Source: Acidimicrobiia bacterium
GTDB lineage: Bacteria > Actinomycetota > Acidimicrobiia > IMCC26256 > PALSA-610
Assembly: GCA_017882905.1 (NCBI GenBank)
Contig: JADGOO010000196.1
Coordinates: forward strand, 1-56,769
DNA length: 56,769 bases
Direction: 5' to 3'
In this document: in pieces, positions 27,147 through 35,561 of the stretch
Layout: each line of letters begins with the position of its first letter
Numbering within the stretch: the first letter of the stretch is position 1
The notes under the pieces: generated by a model
Databases searched by the model: none
What the model saw: only the letters and a program-made list of their open reading frames with translations
What the model was told of the DNA's origin: nothing
Translations under genes and position numbers: made by a program

Positions 27147-28019
27147 ATGGCGCTCGAGACCTTGATGCACGACACCGCGACGGTCGACGACCCCACACCG
27201 ACGACGCTCGCAGTCGGACGCGCCGCGCTCGAAGCTGCGCTCAGCCCCGCAGCAACACAGCAGAACCACGCCGTCATCACGCGCCGCCGGCGGCCGCGCG
27301 CGCGGCGTTGGGCCGTGGCGACGAGCATCGCGGCTGCGGTGACCGGCGGTCTGCTCCTCGGCCCCACGTTCAACCTGCTCGGCAGTCGATCCGGCGCGAG
27401 TGCAGACGCGGCGCCGGTGTTGCTGCGCGCCGGCGTCGCCGCCGGCGCGCAGCCCGGTGGATGGCCGAACGCCGAGTACTGGCACTCGGTCGCCACGATC
27501 GAGCCCGGTACGACGAGCGCGAGCTATCAGCGCCAGATCTGGATCGGCCACCACAACAGCGGCGTGCTCGAAGACCCGAGCGTCGATTCGGGAGCCCTGG
27601 CACTCGGCGTGGCCGCGTTCCCTGCAGGCGCTCGCGGGCTCAGCTGGGACCAGCTCTACGGGTTGCCCACCGAATCGCACGCGCTGGAGACCGCGCTGCG
27701 GGCCGGCATCCACGGCGCCGGACCCGACGACGACTCGGAGCTGTACACGATCGTCGGTGACCTGTTGCGCGAGAGCCCGGCGCCGCCCGCGCTGCGCGAG
27801 GCCTTGTGGGAGGTCGCGGCGCGCATCCCCGGCGTATCGCTGATCGGCACGGTCACCGACGGCGCAGGACGGCAGGGTGTAGCCGTGCAACGCGGCGGGC
27901 TGCGCTACGTGCTCGACCCCAGTGACGGACGCCTGCTCGAGGAAGTGGACGGCGGGCTGCGCACGACCTACATCGAACAAGGTCCTGCGACCAGCGCGCC
28001 GGCCGCGACGAGCAGGTAG
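27147..28019 (+). CDS. CU044_5270-like membrane protein paired with sigma factor
   Basis: The 290-residue product starts at ATG 27147 with AAGGAG six bases upstream. The N-terminal 55 residues are cytoplasmic with a basic stretch (about 50-60), then a single helix 'WAVATSIAAAVTGGLLLG'. The extracytoplasmic part includes 'PNAEYWHSVATIEPG', 'WDQLYGLPTESHALETAL', 'LREALWEVAARIPGVSLIG' and 'RYVLDPSDGRLLEEV'. This matches the CU044_5270 family (tentative), which usually follows an ECF sigma gene and is thought to sense the cell surface and restrain the sigma factor. No catalytic motif is visible. Confidence 0.75.
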   Translation: MALETLMHDTATVDDPTPTTLAVGRAALEAALSPAATQQNHAVITRRRRPRARRWAVATSIAAAVTGGLLLGPTFNLLGSRSGASADAAPVLLRAGVAAGAQPGGWPNAEYWHSVATIEPGTTSASYQRQIWIGHHNSGVLEDPSVDSGALALGVAAFPAGARGLSWDQLYGLPTESHALETALRAGIHGAGPDDDSELYTIVGDLLRESPAPPALREALWEVAARIPGVSLIGTVTDGAGRQGVAVQRGGLRYVLDPSDGRLLEEVDGGLRTTYIEQGPATSAPAATSR

Positions 28020-28043
28020 TGCAACGCCGCCGGGCGGGACCGC

Positions 28044-28877
28044 TCAGGTGGCGTCGGGTTGCGCGTCGAGCGCGGCGGCAAGTTCGTCGGCTTCGGCTGA
28101 GGCCTTGTCGCTGTGCTCGCGCGCGGCGTCGAGCTCTCGGCGGGCGCGTTCGAGCTCGTCACCCAAGTGGTCGACCCGTTCCTGGGCCTGCGCGGTGCGG
28201 GCCTCGGCGTGCGTGACTGCGGTGCGCAGCTTCGTCAGCCTCCGCTCGAGCTCGGCGCGCTCGGCCGCGAGCGCCCGCTCTCGTTCCCGCTCGATCTCCC
28301 GAGCGTCGTCTCGCTCGGTCTCCGACTCGAGCTCCTCGCCATCGGAGACCCCCGCGCCACGATCGGGCGCGGTCGGGACCAGGGTGAGACCGAACGCGTC
28401 GGGAAAGCCCCCGCCCGGCACTTCGTGCACGAGCCGCCCCGCCCGGAGCTGGTCGGCGACGTCGGCGTCGGTGCTCGCCGCCCGCAAGGTGGCCGCGATC
28501 TCGGCTCGGAACTTCTCGTTCGCGCGCGCACCGAGGATCGCTGCGGCCGCCTCGATCGCAGTGTCGAGCCCCTCGCGATGGGCGCGCATCGCACCGCGCA
28601 ACCCTTCGCCCTTCGACGAGCCCGCACCGGTCTGCGCGACCAGCAGCTCCTTGCTCCGAGCGAGCAGCGCATCGACCTGATCGAGATGGTGGCGGGCGAG
28701 CTGGTTGAGTGCCCACGCCGACGTGCTCGGGCGGCGCGCGGCTTGCAGCACGCGCAACGCGTCCTTGTCACCCGCCGTACGAAGCTGCGCTATCAGGCGT
28801 TTGCGCGTCGCGACGAACTCGCCCGGTTCCACGCCGTACAGCTCGTCGAGTGCGGCATCGAGCGGTCCGTCCGGCAC
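28044..28877 (-). CDS. Coiled-coil hypothetical protein
   Basis: From GTG 28877 the protein is 277 residues. Its N-terminal domain reads 'LYGVEPGEFVATRKRLIAQL', 'LRVLQAARRPSTSAWALNQL', a pattern I know only from uncharacterised actinobacterial proteins. The C-terminal third (about 190-277) is a charged Glu/Arg/Ala coiled coil with 'REIERERERALAAERAELER' repeats. No enzyme motif is seen. The longer frame to 28928 comes too close to the divergent pirin promoter, so I prefer the GTG. It is convergent with the sigma-partner gene. Confidence 0.7.
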   Translation of the reverse strand: MPDGPLDAALDELYGVEPGEFVATRKRLIAQLRTAGDKDALRVLQAARRPSTSAWALNQLARHHLDQVDALLARSKELLVAQTGAGSSKGEGLRGAMRAHREGLDTAIEAAAAILGARANEKFRAEIAATLRAASTDADVADQLRAGRLVHEVPGGGFPDAFGLTLVPTAPDRGAGVSDGEELESETERDDAREIERERERALAAERAELERRLTKLRTAVTHAEARTAQAQERVDHLGDELERARRELDAAREHSDKASAEADELAAALDAQPDAT

Positions 28878-28941
28878 ACCGTCAGCGTAGGTGGAGGCTC
28901 GCGCTCGTCCGACGCCGTTCGGCACCACGGCGAGGGCTCCC

Positions 28942-28953
28942 TAACCTTGCGGC
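28942..28953 (+). promoter_or_regulatory. Candidate -10 element of a leaderless pirin transcript
   Basis: TAACCT at 28942-28947 lies six bases before the ATG at 28954, and no Shine-Dalgarno is present in between. A matching -35 is not obvious. Confidence 0.35.
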
Positions 28954-29985
28954 ATGGACGACCCCGTACTCGAGACCGCTCCGCTCGGCGCGCAATGGGC
29001 CACGATCGACCCGTTCCTCTTCTGCGTGCACCACGTCGACATGTATCCGGCCGGCAACGACACGATGGGGCCGGCCGCGTCGCTCGCCGCACGCGAGCTG
29101 GGGATGGACTTCGAGGGTGTCGACGGTTGGCGCATGTACCACGGCACGACGGTGCCCGGGTTCCCGCAACATCCGCACCGCGGTTTCGAGACCGTGACGT
29201 TCGTGCGCCGTGGCTTCGTCGACCACTCGGATTCGCTGGGCGCCACCGCGCGCTTCGGGCGCGGCGACGTGCAATGGCTCACCGCGGGCAAGGGCATCGT
29301 GCACTGCGAGATGTTCCCCCTTGTCGAGCGCGACGAGGGCAACCCGCTCGAGCTCTTCCAGATCTGGCTGAACCTGCCGGCCGCCGACAAGATGGTCGAG
29401 CCGTACTTCACGATGCTGTGGAACGAAGACCTGCCGCGTCACGTCGCCACCGATGACGAAGGCCGCACCACGACCGTCACCGTCATCGCGGGCGAGCTCG
29501 CGGGTCTGCGTCCGCCTCCCCCACCGCCCGATTCGTGGGCGTCGCGCGCCGAGGCCGACGTGGCGATCTGGCATCTCGTGCTCGAGCCGGGTGCGCAGTG
29601 GCAGCTGCCGCCCGCCGCCGGGCCCGACACAGTCCGGGTGCTCTACGTGTTCGAGGGCGACGCCCGCGTCGGCGAGCACGATGCCGGGGCAGCGACAGGA
29701 GTGCATCTCCGCGCCGACCGCGAGGTCGCCATCACGGCCGGCCGTCGTGGCGCCGAGGCACTCGTCCTGCAAGGGCGCCCGATCGGCGAACCCGTCGCGC
29801 AGTACGGACCGTTCGTGATGAACGATCGCGTCGGCATCGACCAAGCCTTCGTCGACTACCGCGCCACCGGCTTCGGTGGATGGCCATGGCCGCACGACGA
29901 TCCGGTGCACCCGCGCGACGCCGACCGCTTCGCCATCGATGCCCACGGACGTTCGCTCAGCCCCGCGGAGACGACCTCGCGCTGA
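28954..29985 (+). CDS. Pirin family protein
   Basis: The 343-residue bicupin has the iron-site motif 'FPQHPHRGFETVTFVRRG' and the later 'WLTAGKGIVHCEMFP' (His and Glu ligands) in the N-terminal cupin, and a pirin-C-type second cupin (about 190-320) ending 'GPFVMNDRVGIDQAFVDY'. Some pirins show quercetin 2,3-dioxygenase activity and others act as redox-sensing regulators; the sequence does not decide which. It runs somewhat longer than the usual 230-320 residues. It stands as a single gene between divergent and co-directional neighbours. Confidence 0.9.
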   Translation: MDDPVLETAPLGAQWATIDPFLFCVHHVDMYPAGNDTMGPAASLAARELGMDFEGVDGWRMYHGTTVPGFPQHPHRGFETVTFVRRGFVDHSDSLGATARFGRGDVQWLTAGKGIVHCEMFPLVERDEGNPLELFQIWLNLPAADKMVEPYFTMLWNEDLPRHVATDDEGRTTTVTVIAGELAGLRPPPPPPDSWASRAEADVAIWHLVLEPGAQWQLPPAAGPDTVRVLYVFEGDARVGEHDAGAATGVHLRADREVAITAGRRGAEALVLQGRPIGEPVAQYGPFVMNDRVGIDQAFVDYRATGFGGWPWPHDDPVHPRDADRFAIDAHGRSLSPAETTSR

Positions 29986-30104
29986 AGCGCCCGTCGCTTC
30001 GTGGGTGAGCGGGTACGGAAGTGCGTGGCAGGCCGGCGCATCCGTATCCTCGCCGCCGACTCGACGTGGAGCCGCGGCGAGCCCCGATGCAACGAGAGGT
30101 GACG

Positions 30105-32033
30105 ATGCGCAACCGCCACGCCGGCGAGCCGTTCACGACGTCCGACGACGACATCGCCGCGGCGCTGCTCGACGTGAGCATCCCCACGCTCATGCTCTCG
30201 CTCGTGCACATCACGGGCGATCCGGAGCTGATCCGCGGGCGCCTCAAGCCCGCCGGGCTGTTCCTCAACGAGGTGCAGGGCTACATGAGCGAAGACGACA
30301 AGGCCGAGGTGCGCGCCCTCGCCCTCGACATCATCCGCGACTACCGCGACCGCGGCTGCCCGGAGCCCGCGCCGATCGCGCCACAGCTGCTCCACGAGAT
30401 GATGTCGTGGCTCGTCGTGGAAGACGTGCCCGACGAGTACGTGCCCATGCTGATGGAGGAGATGGAGCTCGACGGCGCCGACGCCCGCCAGGTGGCTGCG
30501 CCGGCCGACATCGCCGCCCGCGAAGCGTTCCCCGTCGTGGTGATCGGCTGCGGGCAGTCGGGCCTGCTCGCTGGCATCCGGTTGCAGGAAGCCGGCATCC
30601 CGTTCACCATCGTCGAGAAGAACTCGGGCGTCGGCGGCACGTGGTGGGAGAACTCGTACCCCGGTGCCCGCGTCGACGTCGGCAACCACTTCTACTGCTA
30701 CAGCTTCGAACCGAGCGACCACTGGACCGAGTTCTTCGCCCAGCAACCCGAGCTGCAGGCGTACTTCCAAGGCGTGATGGAGAAGTACGGCATCGACAAG
30801 CACATCCGCTGGGAGACCGAAGTCATCAGCACCCGATGGGACGACGCGTCGAGCACCTGGAAGGTGCAGGCGCGCGCCGCCGACGGCTCCGTCGAGACGC
30901 TCACCGCCCGAGCAGTCATCTCCGCCGTCGGGCAGCTGAACCGGCCGAACATCCCGGAGATCGCAGGCCAAGAAACGTTCGCGGGGCCGTCGTTCCACTC
31001 CGCTCGTTGGGATCACGACCTCGATCTCGCGGGCAAGCGCGTGGCGATGATCGGCGCCGGTGCGAGCGGCTTCCAGATCGCGCCCGCAATCGCCGGCGAA
31101 GTGCAGCAGCTCACCGTGTTCCAACGCACCGCGCAGTGGATGTTCCCGAACCCCAACTACCACGCAGCCGTCGGTCCGGGCGTGCGCTGGGCGCTCCGGC
31201 ACCTCCCCTTCTACGGACGCTGGTACCGCTTCCTCATCTTCTGGCCGGGTTGCGACAAGGGCTTGCAAGCGGCGCGGGTCGACCCCGATTACCCCGACCA
31301 GCAGCGCGCGGTCAGCGAGACGAACGAGCTGACGCGCCAGATGTTCACCGACTGGATCACGAGCCAGGTCGGCGACGATCCCGAGCTGATCGCGAAGGTC
31401 GTGCCCGACTATCCGGCAACTGGGAAGCGAACGCTGCAGGACAACGGCAGCTGGTTGCGCACGCTCACACGCGACAACGTGGAGCTCGTTCGCACCGGCA
31501 TCGATCACATCGAGCCCGATGCGATCGTGACGGTCGACGGCGAGCGCTACGAGTGCGATGTGATCGTGTACGCGACAGGCTTCCACGCGAACCGGGTGCT
31601 GTGGCCGATGGAGATCACCGGTCGTGACGGCACCGATCTGCGCACGCTGTGGGGTGAACGTCCGGCCGCGTACTTGGGGATCACGATTCCCGGCTTCCCG
31701 AACTTCTTCTGCATGTACGGACCAGGCACCAACCTCGCGCACGGCGGCAGCTTGATCTTCCACTCCGAATGCCAGATGCGCTACATCTCGCAATGTCTCG
31801 ACGCGCTCATCGATGGTGGCCATCGTTCGATGGAACCGCGCCAGGACAAGTACGAGGAATGGCACGCACGCTCACAAGCCGAGATCCGCAAGCTCGTGTG
31901 GAGCCAGCCTTCGGTGAAGCACTCGTTCTTCAAGAATGCGTACGGCGAGATCCACGTACTGAGCCCGTGGCGCATCGTCGACTACTGGACCTGGACGAAG
32001 ACCCCGGAGCCGACCGACTTCGTCTTCTCCTGA
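30105..32033 (+). CDS. Baeyer-Villiger monooxygenase (4-hydroxyacetophenone monooxygenase-like)
   Basis: The 642-residue flavoprotein starts at ATG 30105 with AGAGGTG upstream. A helical extension of about 140 residues precedes the FAD-binding 'VVVIGCGQSGLLAG'. The BVMO fingerprint appears as 'FAGPSFHSARWD' (FxGxxxHxxxW), then the NADPH-binding 'VAMIGAGASGFQIAP' and 'DVIVYATGFHANRVLWP'. Length and extension match HAPMO-type type I BVMOs, which insert oxygen next to a ketone carbonyl to give an ester using NADPH and O2. It leads the oxygenase cluster but is separated from the P450 genes by a gene on the other strand. The 669-residue antisense frame is a shadow. Confidence 0.93.
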   Translation: MRNRHAGEPFTTSDDDIAAALLDVSIPTLMLSLVHITGDPELIRGRLKPAGLFLNEVQGYMSEDDKAEVRALALDIIRDYRDRGCPEPAPIAPQLLHEMMSWLVVEDVPDEYVPMLMEEMELDGADARQVAAPADIAAREAFPVVVIGCGQSGLLAGIRLQEAGIPFTIVEKNSGVGGTWWENSYPGARVDVGNHFYCYSFEPSDHWTEFFAQQPELQAYFQGVMEKYGIDKHIRWETEVISTRWDDASSTWKVQARAADGSVETLTARAVISAVGQLNRPNIPEIAGQETFAGPSFHSARWDHDLDLAGKRVAMIGAGASGFQIAPAIAGEVQQLTVFQRTAQWMFPNPNYHAAVGPGVRWALRHLPFYGRWYRFLIFWPGCDKGLQAARVDPDYPDQQRAVSETNELTRQMFTDWITSQVGDDPELIAKVVPDYPATGKRTLQDNGSWLRTLTRDNVELVRTGIDHIEPDAIVTVDGERYECDVIVYATGFHANRVLWPMEITGRDGTDLRTLWGERPAAYLGITIPGFPNFFCMYGPGTNLAHGGSLIFHSECQMRYISQCLDALIDGGHRSMEPRQDKYEEWHARSQAEIRKLVWSQPSVKHSFFKNAYGEIHVLSPWRIVDYWTWTKTPEPTDFVFS

Positions 32034-32063
32034 CGACGAGGTTCGGCGCGCGTCGTCGGTCCG

Positions 32064-33119
32064 TCAACCGCCCACAGCATCGGCGGCTGCGATCCGCGCC
32101 GCGAGCAGGTCGAGGATCGGGTTGTCCTCGATCGGGAACGGGCTCGCCAATCCTGCTCCGAGATGCAGGTAGCCGATCCGCGCCATGATCGCTGTACTGC
32201 GGGTCACTGCGAGGATCTCGTACCACTCGAGGTCGTGGAGTATCCGGCCGCTGAGCGCTTCGTACTGCGCGATCGTGCCGTCGCGGTCGGGAAAGCCGGC
32301 AAGCTGCCGACCGAGCATGGATCGCATCGTGGCTTCGAGCGTGATGAACCAGGCGACATCGTGTTCCGCTGCACCGATCGACGCCATGTCCCAGTCGAGC
32401 ACGGCGCGCGGCATCAGGTCGTCGCCGAAGATCGCGTTGCCGAAGCGAACATCGCCCCAGAGCAGCACGGGCTCCGATTCGGTGACCGGCTGGTGGGCCC
32501 GGCACCACTCGAGCGCGTCGACGAGCTCGCGAACCGGCGCGCCGCCGCTCGACCATTCGAGGTAGTCGGCCCAGAAGTCGAGCTCGGCTGCGTTGTCGCG
32601 CACAGGGACACCGGCCGCCGCGCTCAGATCGGCACGGTGCGTGGCCGCAATGGCGCCTATGAACGCCTCGTAGACCTGGCCGCGTTCGGCCTCGGTGAGT
32701 GAGTGCAACCACGGGTCGAGGGCCGCGACCTCGCCAAGCACGTGGCCGTGCACTCGCGGCATCACCATGAACGGAACGCCGAGCCACGAGACTTCGGAGA
32801 CCAGCTCCGGCATCGCGATCGCCACCCCAGCGGCCGCCGCCGCCATCTGCGCGATCGTCTGCTGCGCGAGGTCGTAGTCGCGAAATGTGCCCACGGTCGG
32901 CGGGGCGAGACGCACCACGAGCTCGTACTTCTGCTCGCCGCGCGCATCGCCATCGGTTCCCGACGCGGCGAGATCGACGAGAACCGTCTCGCTCGAATAT
33001 CCGATCGACGGATGCTCGGCGTGGACCACGCGCACGTTGTCGGAGCCGGTGCGCGCCGCGAACCAGGCTGCGAGCGCGCCGGCCACGACGAGCGGATCAC
33101 GATGTGTCAGGAGCGCCAT
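32064..33119 (-). CDS. Aminoglycoside phosphotransferase-fold (APH/ACAD10-like) kinase
   Basis: The 351-residue protein has the protein-kinase-like APH fold: 'KYELVVRLAPP' (lysine region), 'WLGVPFMVMPRVHGHVLGE', the catalytic-loop equivalent 'PVLLWGDVRFGNAIFG' (WGD instead of HGD) and the metal-binding 'AVLDWDMASIG'. Such proteins in actinobacteria sit among lipid and steroid catabolic genes, where ACAD10/11-like kinases phosphorylate hydroxy-acyl groups. They are not antibiotic resistance genes as such. It is divergent from the lipocalin-like gene across an operator-like site. Confidence 0.87.
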   Translation of the reverse strand: MALLTHRDPLVVAGALAAWFAARTGSDNVRVVHAEHPSIGYSSETVLVDLAASGTDGDARGEQKYELVVRLAPPTVGTFRDYDLAQQTIAQMAAAAAGVAIAMPELVSEVSWLGVPFMVMPRVHGHVLGEVAALDPWLHSLTEAERGQVYEAFIGAIAATHRADLSAAAGVPVRDNAAELDFWADYLEWSSGGAPVRELVDALEWCRAHQPVTESEPVLLWGDVRFGNAIFGDDLMPRAVLDWDMASIGAAEHDVAWFITLEATMRSMLGRQLAGFPDRDGTIAQYEALSGRILHDLEWYEILAVTRSTAIMARIGYLHLGAGLASPFPIEDNPILDLLAARIAAADAVGG

Positions 33120-33137
33120 GCCAACCTCGTGAGTAGA

Positions 33138-33163
33138 TTTACACTCATGGCGCTACATGTAAA
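33138..33163. promoter_or_regulatory. TetR-type operator candidate, copy 1
   Basis: TTTACA (33138-33143) and TGTAAA (33158-33163) form an inverted repeat with 14 bases between. The site lies in the 71-base divergent gap of the APH-like and lipocalin-like genes. The pattern TTACAC-N13-TGTAAAG recurs at 37837-37861, beside the cluster's TetR gene. A TTTACA hexamer could also act as the -35 of the rightward promoter. Confidence 0.6.
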
Positions 33164-33190
33164 GTCCGCCGGCCGCCGGGCCAGCGCTTC

Positions 33191-34351
33191 ATGACCGAGC
33201 TCGGGCCCCTCGGGCCGCTCGACGAGCTGCTCGCCCACCAGATCGTCGATACCTTCGCGACCGTCTCCCAGTCGGATCGATCGTGGACCGAGAAGATCTG
33301 TGCGATGGCTGCGGCGAGCGACGGTTCGCTCGCACTCGGGTTCGGGCTCGGCAAGTACCCGAACCGCGGCGTGATGGACGCCTACGCCGGCGTGTCGCGC
33401 GGTACCGAGCAATGGACGGTGCGCGCGAGCCGCGAGCTCGGCGCCGACGGCGACACCACCGTGGTCGGTCCGATCCACTACGAGGTGCTCGAACCGATGC
33501 GGTGCATCCGCTTCGCACTCGATGCCAACGACGTGCAGCCCGTCTCATTCGAGTGGATCTTCGAGGGTGTGGTGCCGGCCGTGCTGGAGAACCACGAGGT
33601 GCACCGCGCCCGCGACGGCCGGCGCATCGACGCCGACATCGCGCGCTACCACCACATCGGCGCCGCGCACGGTTGGATGGATGTCGACGGCCACCGCACC
33701 GATTTCACCGACGAGCGCTGGGTCTCGACTCGCGACCACTCGTGGGGTGTCCGCTACCAGGTCGGTGTTCCGATCACCGACATCGCCCCCGCGCCGGTTC
33801 CGACGAACGTGGCTACGACGGTCATCTGGTCGCCGATCCTGATGACACGCGCCGATGGCACGCGCTACGGCCTGCACACCTATTACCAACGCCACGCGTT
33901 CGGCGACTGGCAGCGCATCGAGCTGCAAGGTGGCTTCGAGCATCCCGACGGCCGGCGCGAGCCATATGGCGCGCTCGTTCCCGAGCTCGAGGTCGACCCG
34001 GTCAACCGACGGTTGCGTGGCGGCGTGTTGCACGCCACCATGCACGACGGCACGGCTCGCGATCTCACGATCACCGCACTCTCCGCCACCGGATTCCACC
34101 TCGGCGCCGGCCTGTACTTCGGCTTCGACGGCCATTGGCACGGCGAGTGGCGCGGCCGGCAGCACGTCGATGGTGAGCACATCGCCGACTGCACCACGTT
34201 CGAGCAGGCGCGCCGCCTGCACCAGCTGCGCGATTGCATTGTGCGTGTCGACGACCCGGTCGGCGGTGGGGTCGGCGTCGGCAACCTGCAGAGCATCTTC
34301 GCAGGACCCCAACCCGACCTCGGCCTCGACGAGCAATCGTCGTTCATGTGA
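33191..34351 (+). CDS. Lipocalin-like (AttH/hydratase-type) protein of oxygenase cluster
   Basis: The 386-residue protein has two beta-rich halves. Notable stretches are 'FEWIFEGVVPAVLENHEVHR', 'GAAHGWMDVDGHRTDFTDER', 'WVSTRDHSWGVRYQVG' and a repeat-like second half. The 'RDHSWGVR' motif occurs in AttH/tocopherol-cyclase-like double lipocalins and in uncharacterised actinobacterial proteins next to P450 and acyl-CoA genes. It has no signal peptide. A role in binding or transforming the hydrophobic substrate of the pathway is plausible but unproven. It is the first gene of a tight three-gene run (23- and 2-base gaps) with the P450 and the acyl-CoA ligase. Confidence 0.72.
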   Translation: MTELGPLGPLDELLAHQIVDTFATVSQSDRSWTEKICAMAAASDGSLALGFGLGKYPNRGVMDAYAGVSRGTEQWTVRASRELGADGDTTVVGPIHYEVLEPMRCIRFALDANDVQPVSFEWIFEGVVPAVLENHEVHRARDGRRIDADIARYHHIGAAHGWMDVDGHRTDFTDERWVSTRDHSWGVRYQVGVPITDIAPAPVPTNVATTVIWSPILMTRADGTRYGLHTYYQRHAFGDWQRIELQGGFEHPDGRREPYGALVPELEVDPVNRRLRGGVLHATMHDGTARDLTITALSATGFHLGAGLYFGFDGHWHGEWRGRQHVDGEHIADCTTFEQARRLHQLRDCIVRVDDPVGGGVGVGNLQSIFAGPQPDLGLDEQSSFM

Positions 34352-34374
34352 ACGGCGCGATGAACGAGGAGCCC

Positions 34375-35559
34375 ATGTCCGACCTTCCCGCCGACCCCAC
34401 GGTTCCCGGCTACTACCTGCGCGCCGACTACTACGAGCTGCTGGCCGACCTGCGGCGCGACGCGCCGATCCACGAGTTCGCACCCGGCATGCGGACAGTC
34501 GCACGCTACGACGACATCCGCAAGATCAGTCGCGATCCGGCGCGGTTCTGCTCGTCGATGGGTGCGCTCGTCAACGACCCGATGCGCACCTGGGAACGGC
34601 CCACCAAGGCACCGTCGATCCTGCACATGGATCCGCCCGATCACGTGGGCTTCCGCAAGCTCGTGAACCGCGAGTTCACGCCGCGCGCGATTGCCGATCT
34701 CGAACCGCGCATTCGCGAGCTCGCACGCGCCGCGCTCGACCGGACGCCCGACACGGGCGTGTTCGACTTCGTCGACCTGGTTGCCGCGCCGTTCCCGCTG
34801 ATGGTCATCGCGGAGCTGCTCGGCATCCCCGACGGTGACCGACCCGACTTCCGGCGCTGGTCCGACGCGACCATCGAGGCCACCGACAAGCCGCCCGAGG
34901 AGACTGCGGCCGCAACGGGCGAGCTCTTCAGGTACCTCATCGAGCACATCGCCGCCAAGACAGCCGACCCCGGCGACGACGTGGTGTCGATCCTCGTGGC
35001 CGCCGAGGTCGACGGCCGTTCCCTCGACCGCGACGAGCTGCTGATCTTCTTGCTCGCGCTGCTCGTGGCCGGCAACGAGACGACGCGCACACTCATCTCC
35101 GGCGGCGCGCTCACACTGTTCGAGCATCCCGATCAGCGCGCCGAGCTCGTCGCCGATCCGACGCTCATCCCGGCCGCCGTCGAGGAGTGCCTCCGCTGGG
35201 TCACGCCCATCCAGGCGTTCGCCCGCACGGTCACCGCCGACACGGTCGTCGGTGGTGTCGAGGTCAAAGCGCTCGACTATCTCGTGATGCTCTACGCGTC
35301 GGGCAATCGAGACGAGGCGGCGTTCGGGCCCACGGCCAACGTGTTCGACATCCGGCGCGACACGAACCCCCCGCATCTTGCGTTCGGCTTCGGCGAGCAC
35401 CTGTGTCTGGGCGCCGCGCTCGCGCGCATGGAGGCTCGCATCCTGTTCGAGGAGATGCTCGCGCGTCACCCGGGCTATGTCGTCGACGGTGAACCGCAGT
35501 GGGTGGCGTCGAGCCTCGTACGCGGGATGCACTCGATGCCGGTCGCCTGGGCCCCGTAG
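34375..35559 (+). CDS. Cytochrome P450
   Basis: The 394-residue soluble bacterial P450 starts at ATG 34375 after GAGGAG. It has the I-helix oxygen-activation motif 'LLVAGNETTRTLISGG', the ExxR motif in 'AVEECLRWVTPIQAFAR', and the heme-binding loop 'LAFGFGEHLCLGAALAR' with the thiolate ligand near Cys344. It resembles CYP families that hydroxylate steroids, terpenes or fatty acids (CYP125/142/123-like in general form). No ferredoxin gene is adjacent, so electrons must come from elsewhere. It lies between the lipocalin-like and ligase genes in one transcript. Confidence 0.94.
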   Translation: MSDLPADPTVPGYYLRADYYELLADLRRDAPIHEFAPGMRTVARYDDIRKISRDPARFCSSMGALVNDPMRTWERPTKAPSILHMDPPDHVGFRKLVNREFTPRAIADLEPRIRELARAALDRTPDTGVFDFVDLVAAPFPLMVIAELLGIPDGDRPDFRRWSDATIEATDKPPEETAAATGELFRYLIEHIAAKTADPGDDVVSILVAAEVDGRSLDRDELLIFLLALLVAGNETTRTLISGGALTLFEHPDQRAELVADPTLIPAAVEECLRWVTPIQAFARTVTADTVVGGVEVKALDYLVMLYASGNRDEAAFGPTANVFDIRRDTNPPHLAFGFGEHLCLGAALARMEARILFEEMLARHPGYVVDGEPQWVASSLVRGMHSMPVAWAP

Positions 35560-35561
35560 TC

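Noticed and set aside
29856-31865. 669-residue minus-strand open frame opposite the BVMO gene
   Set aside because: It is a GC-rich shadow; the plus strand has complete BVMO motifs and an RBS. The same reasoning excludes the long antisense frames at 24984-26573 and 33883-35532.
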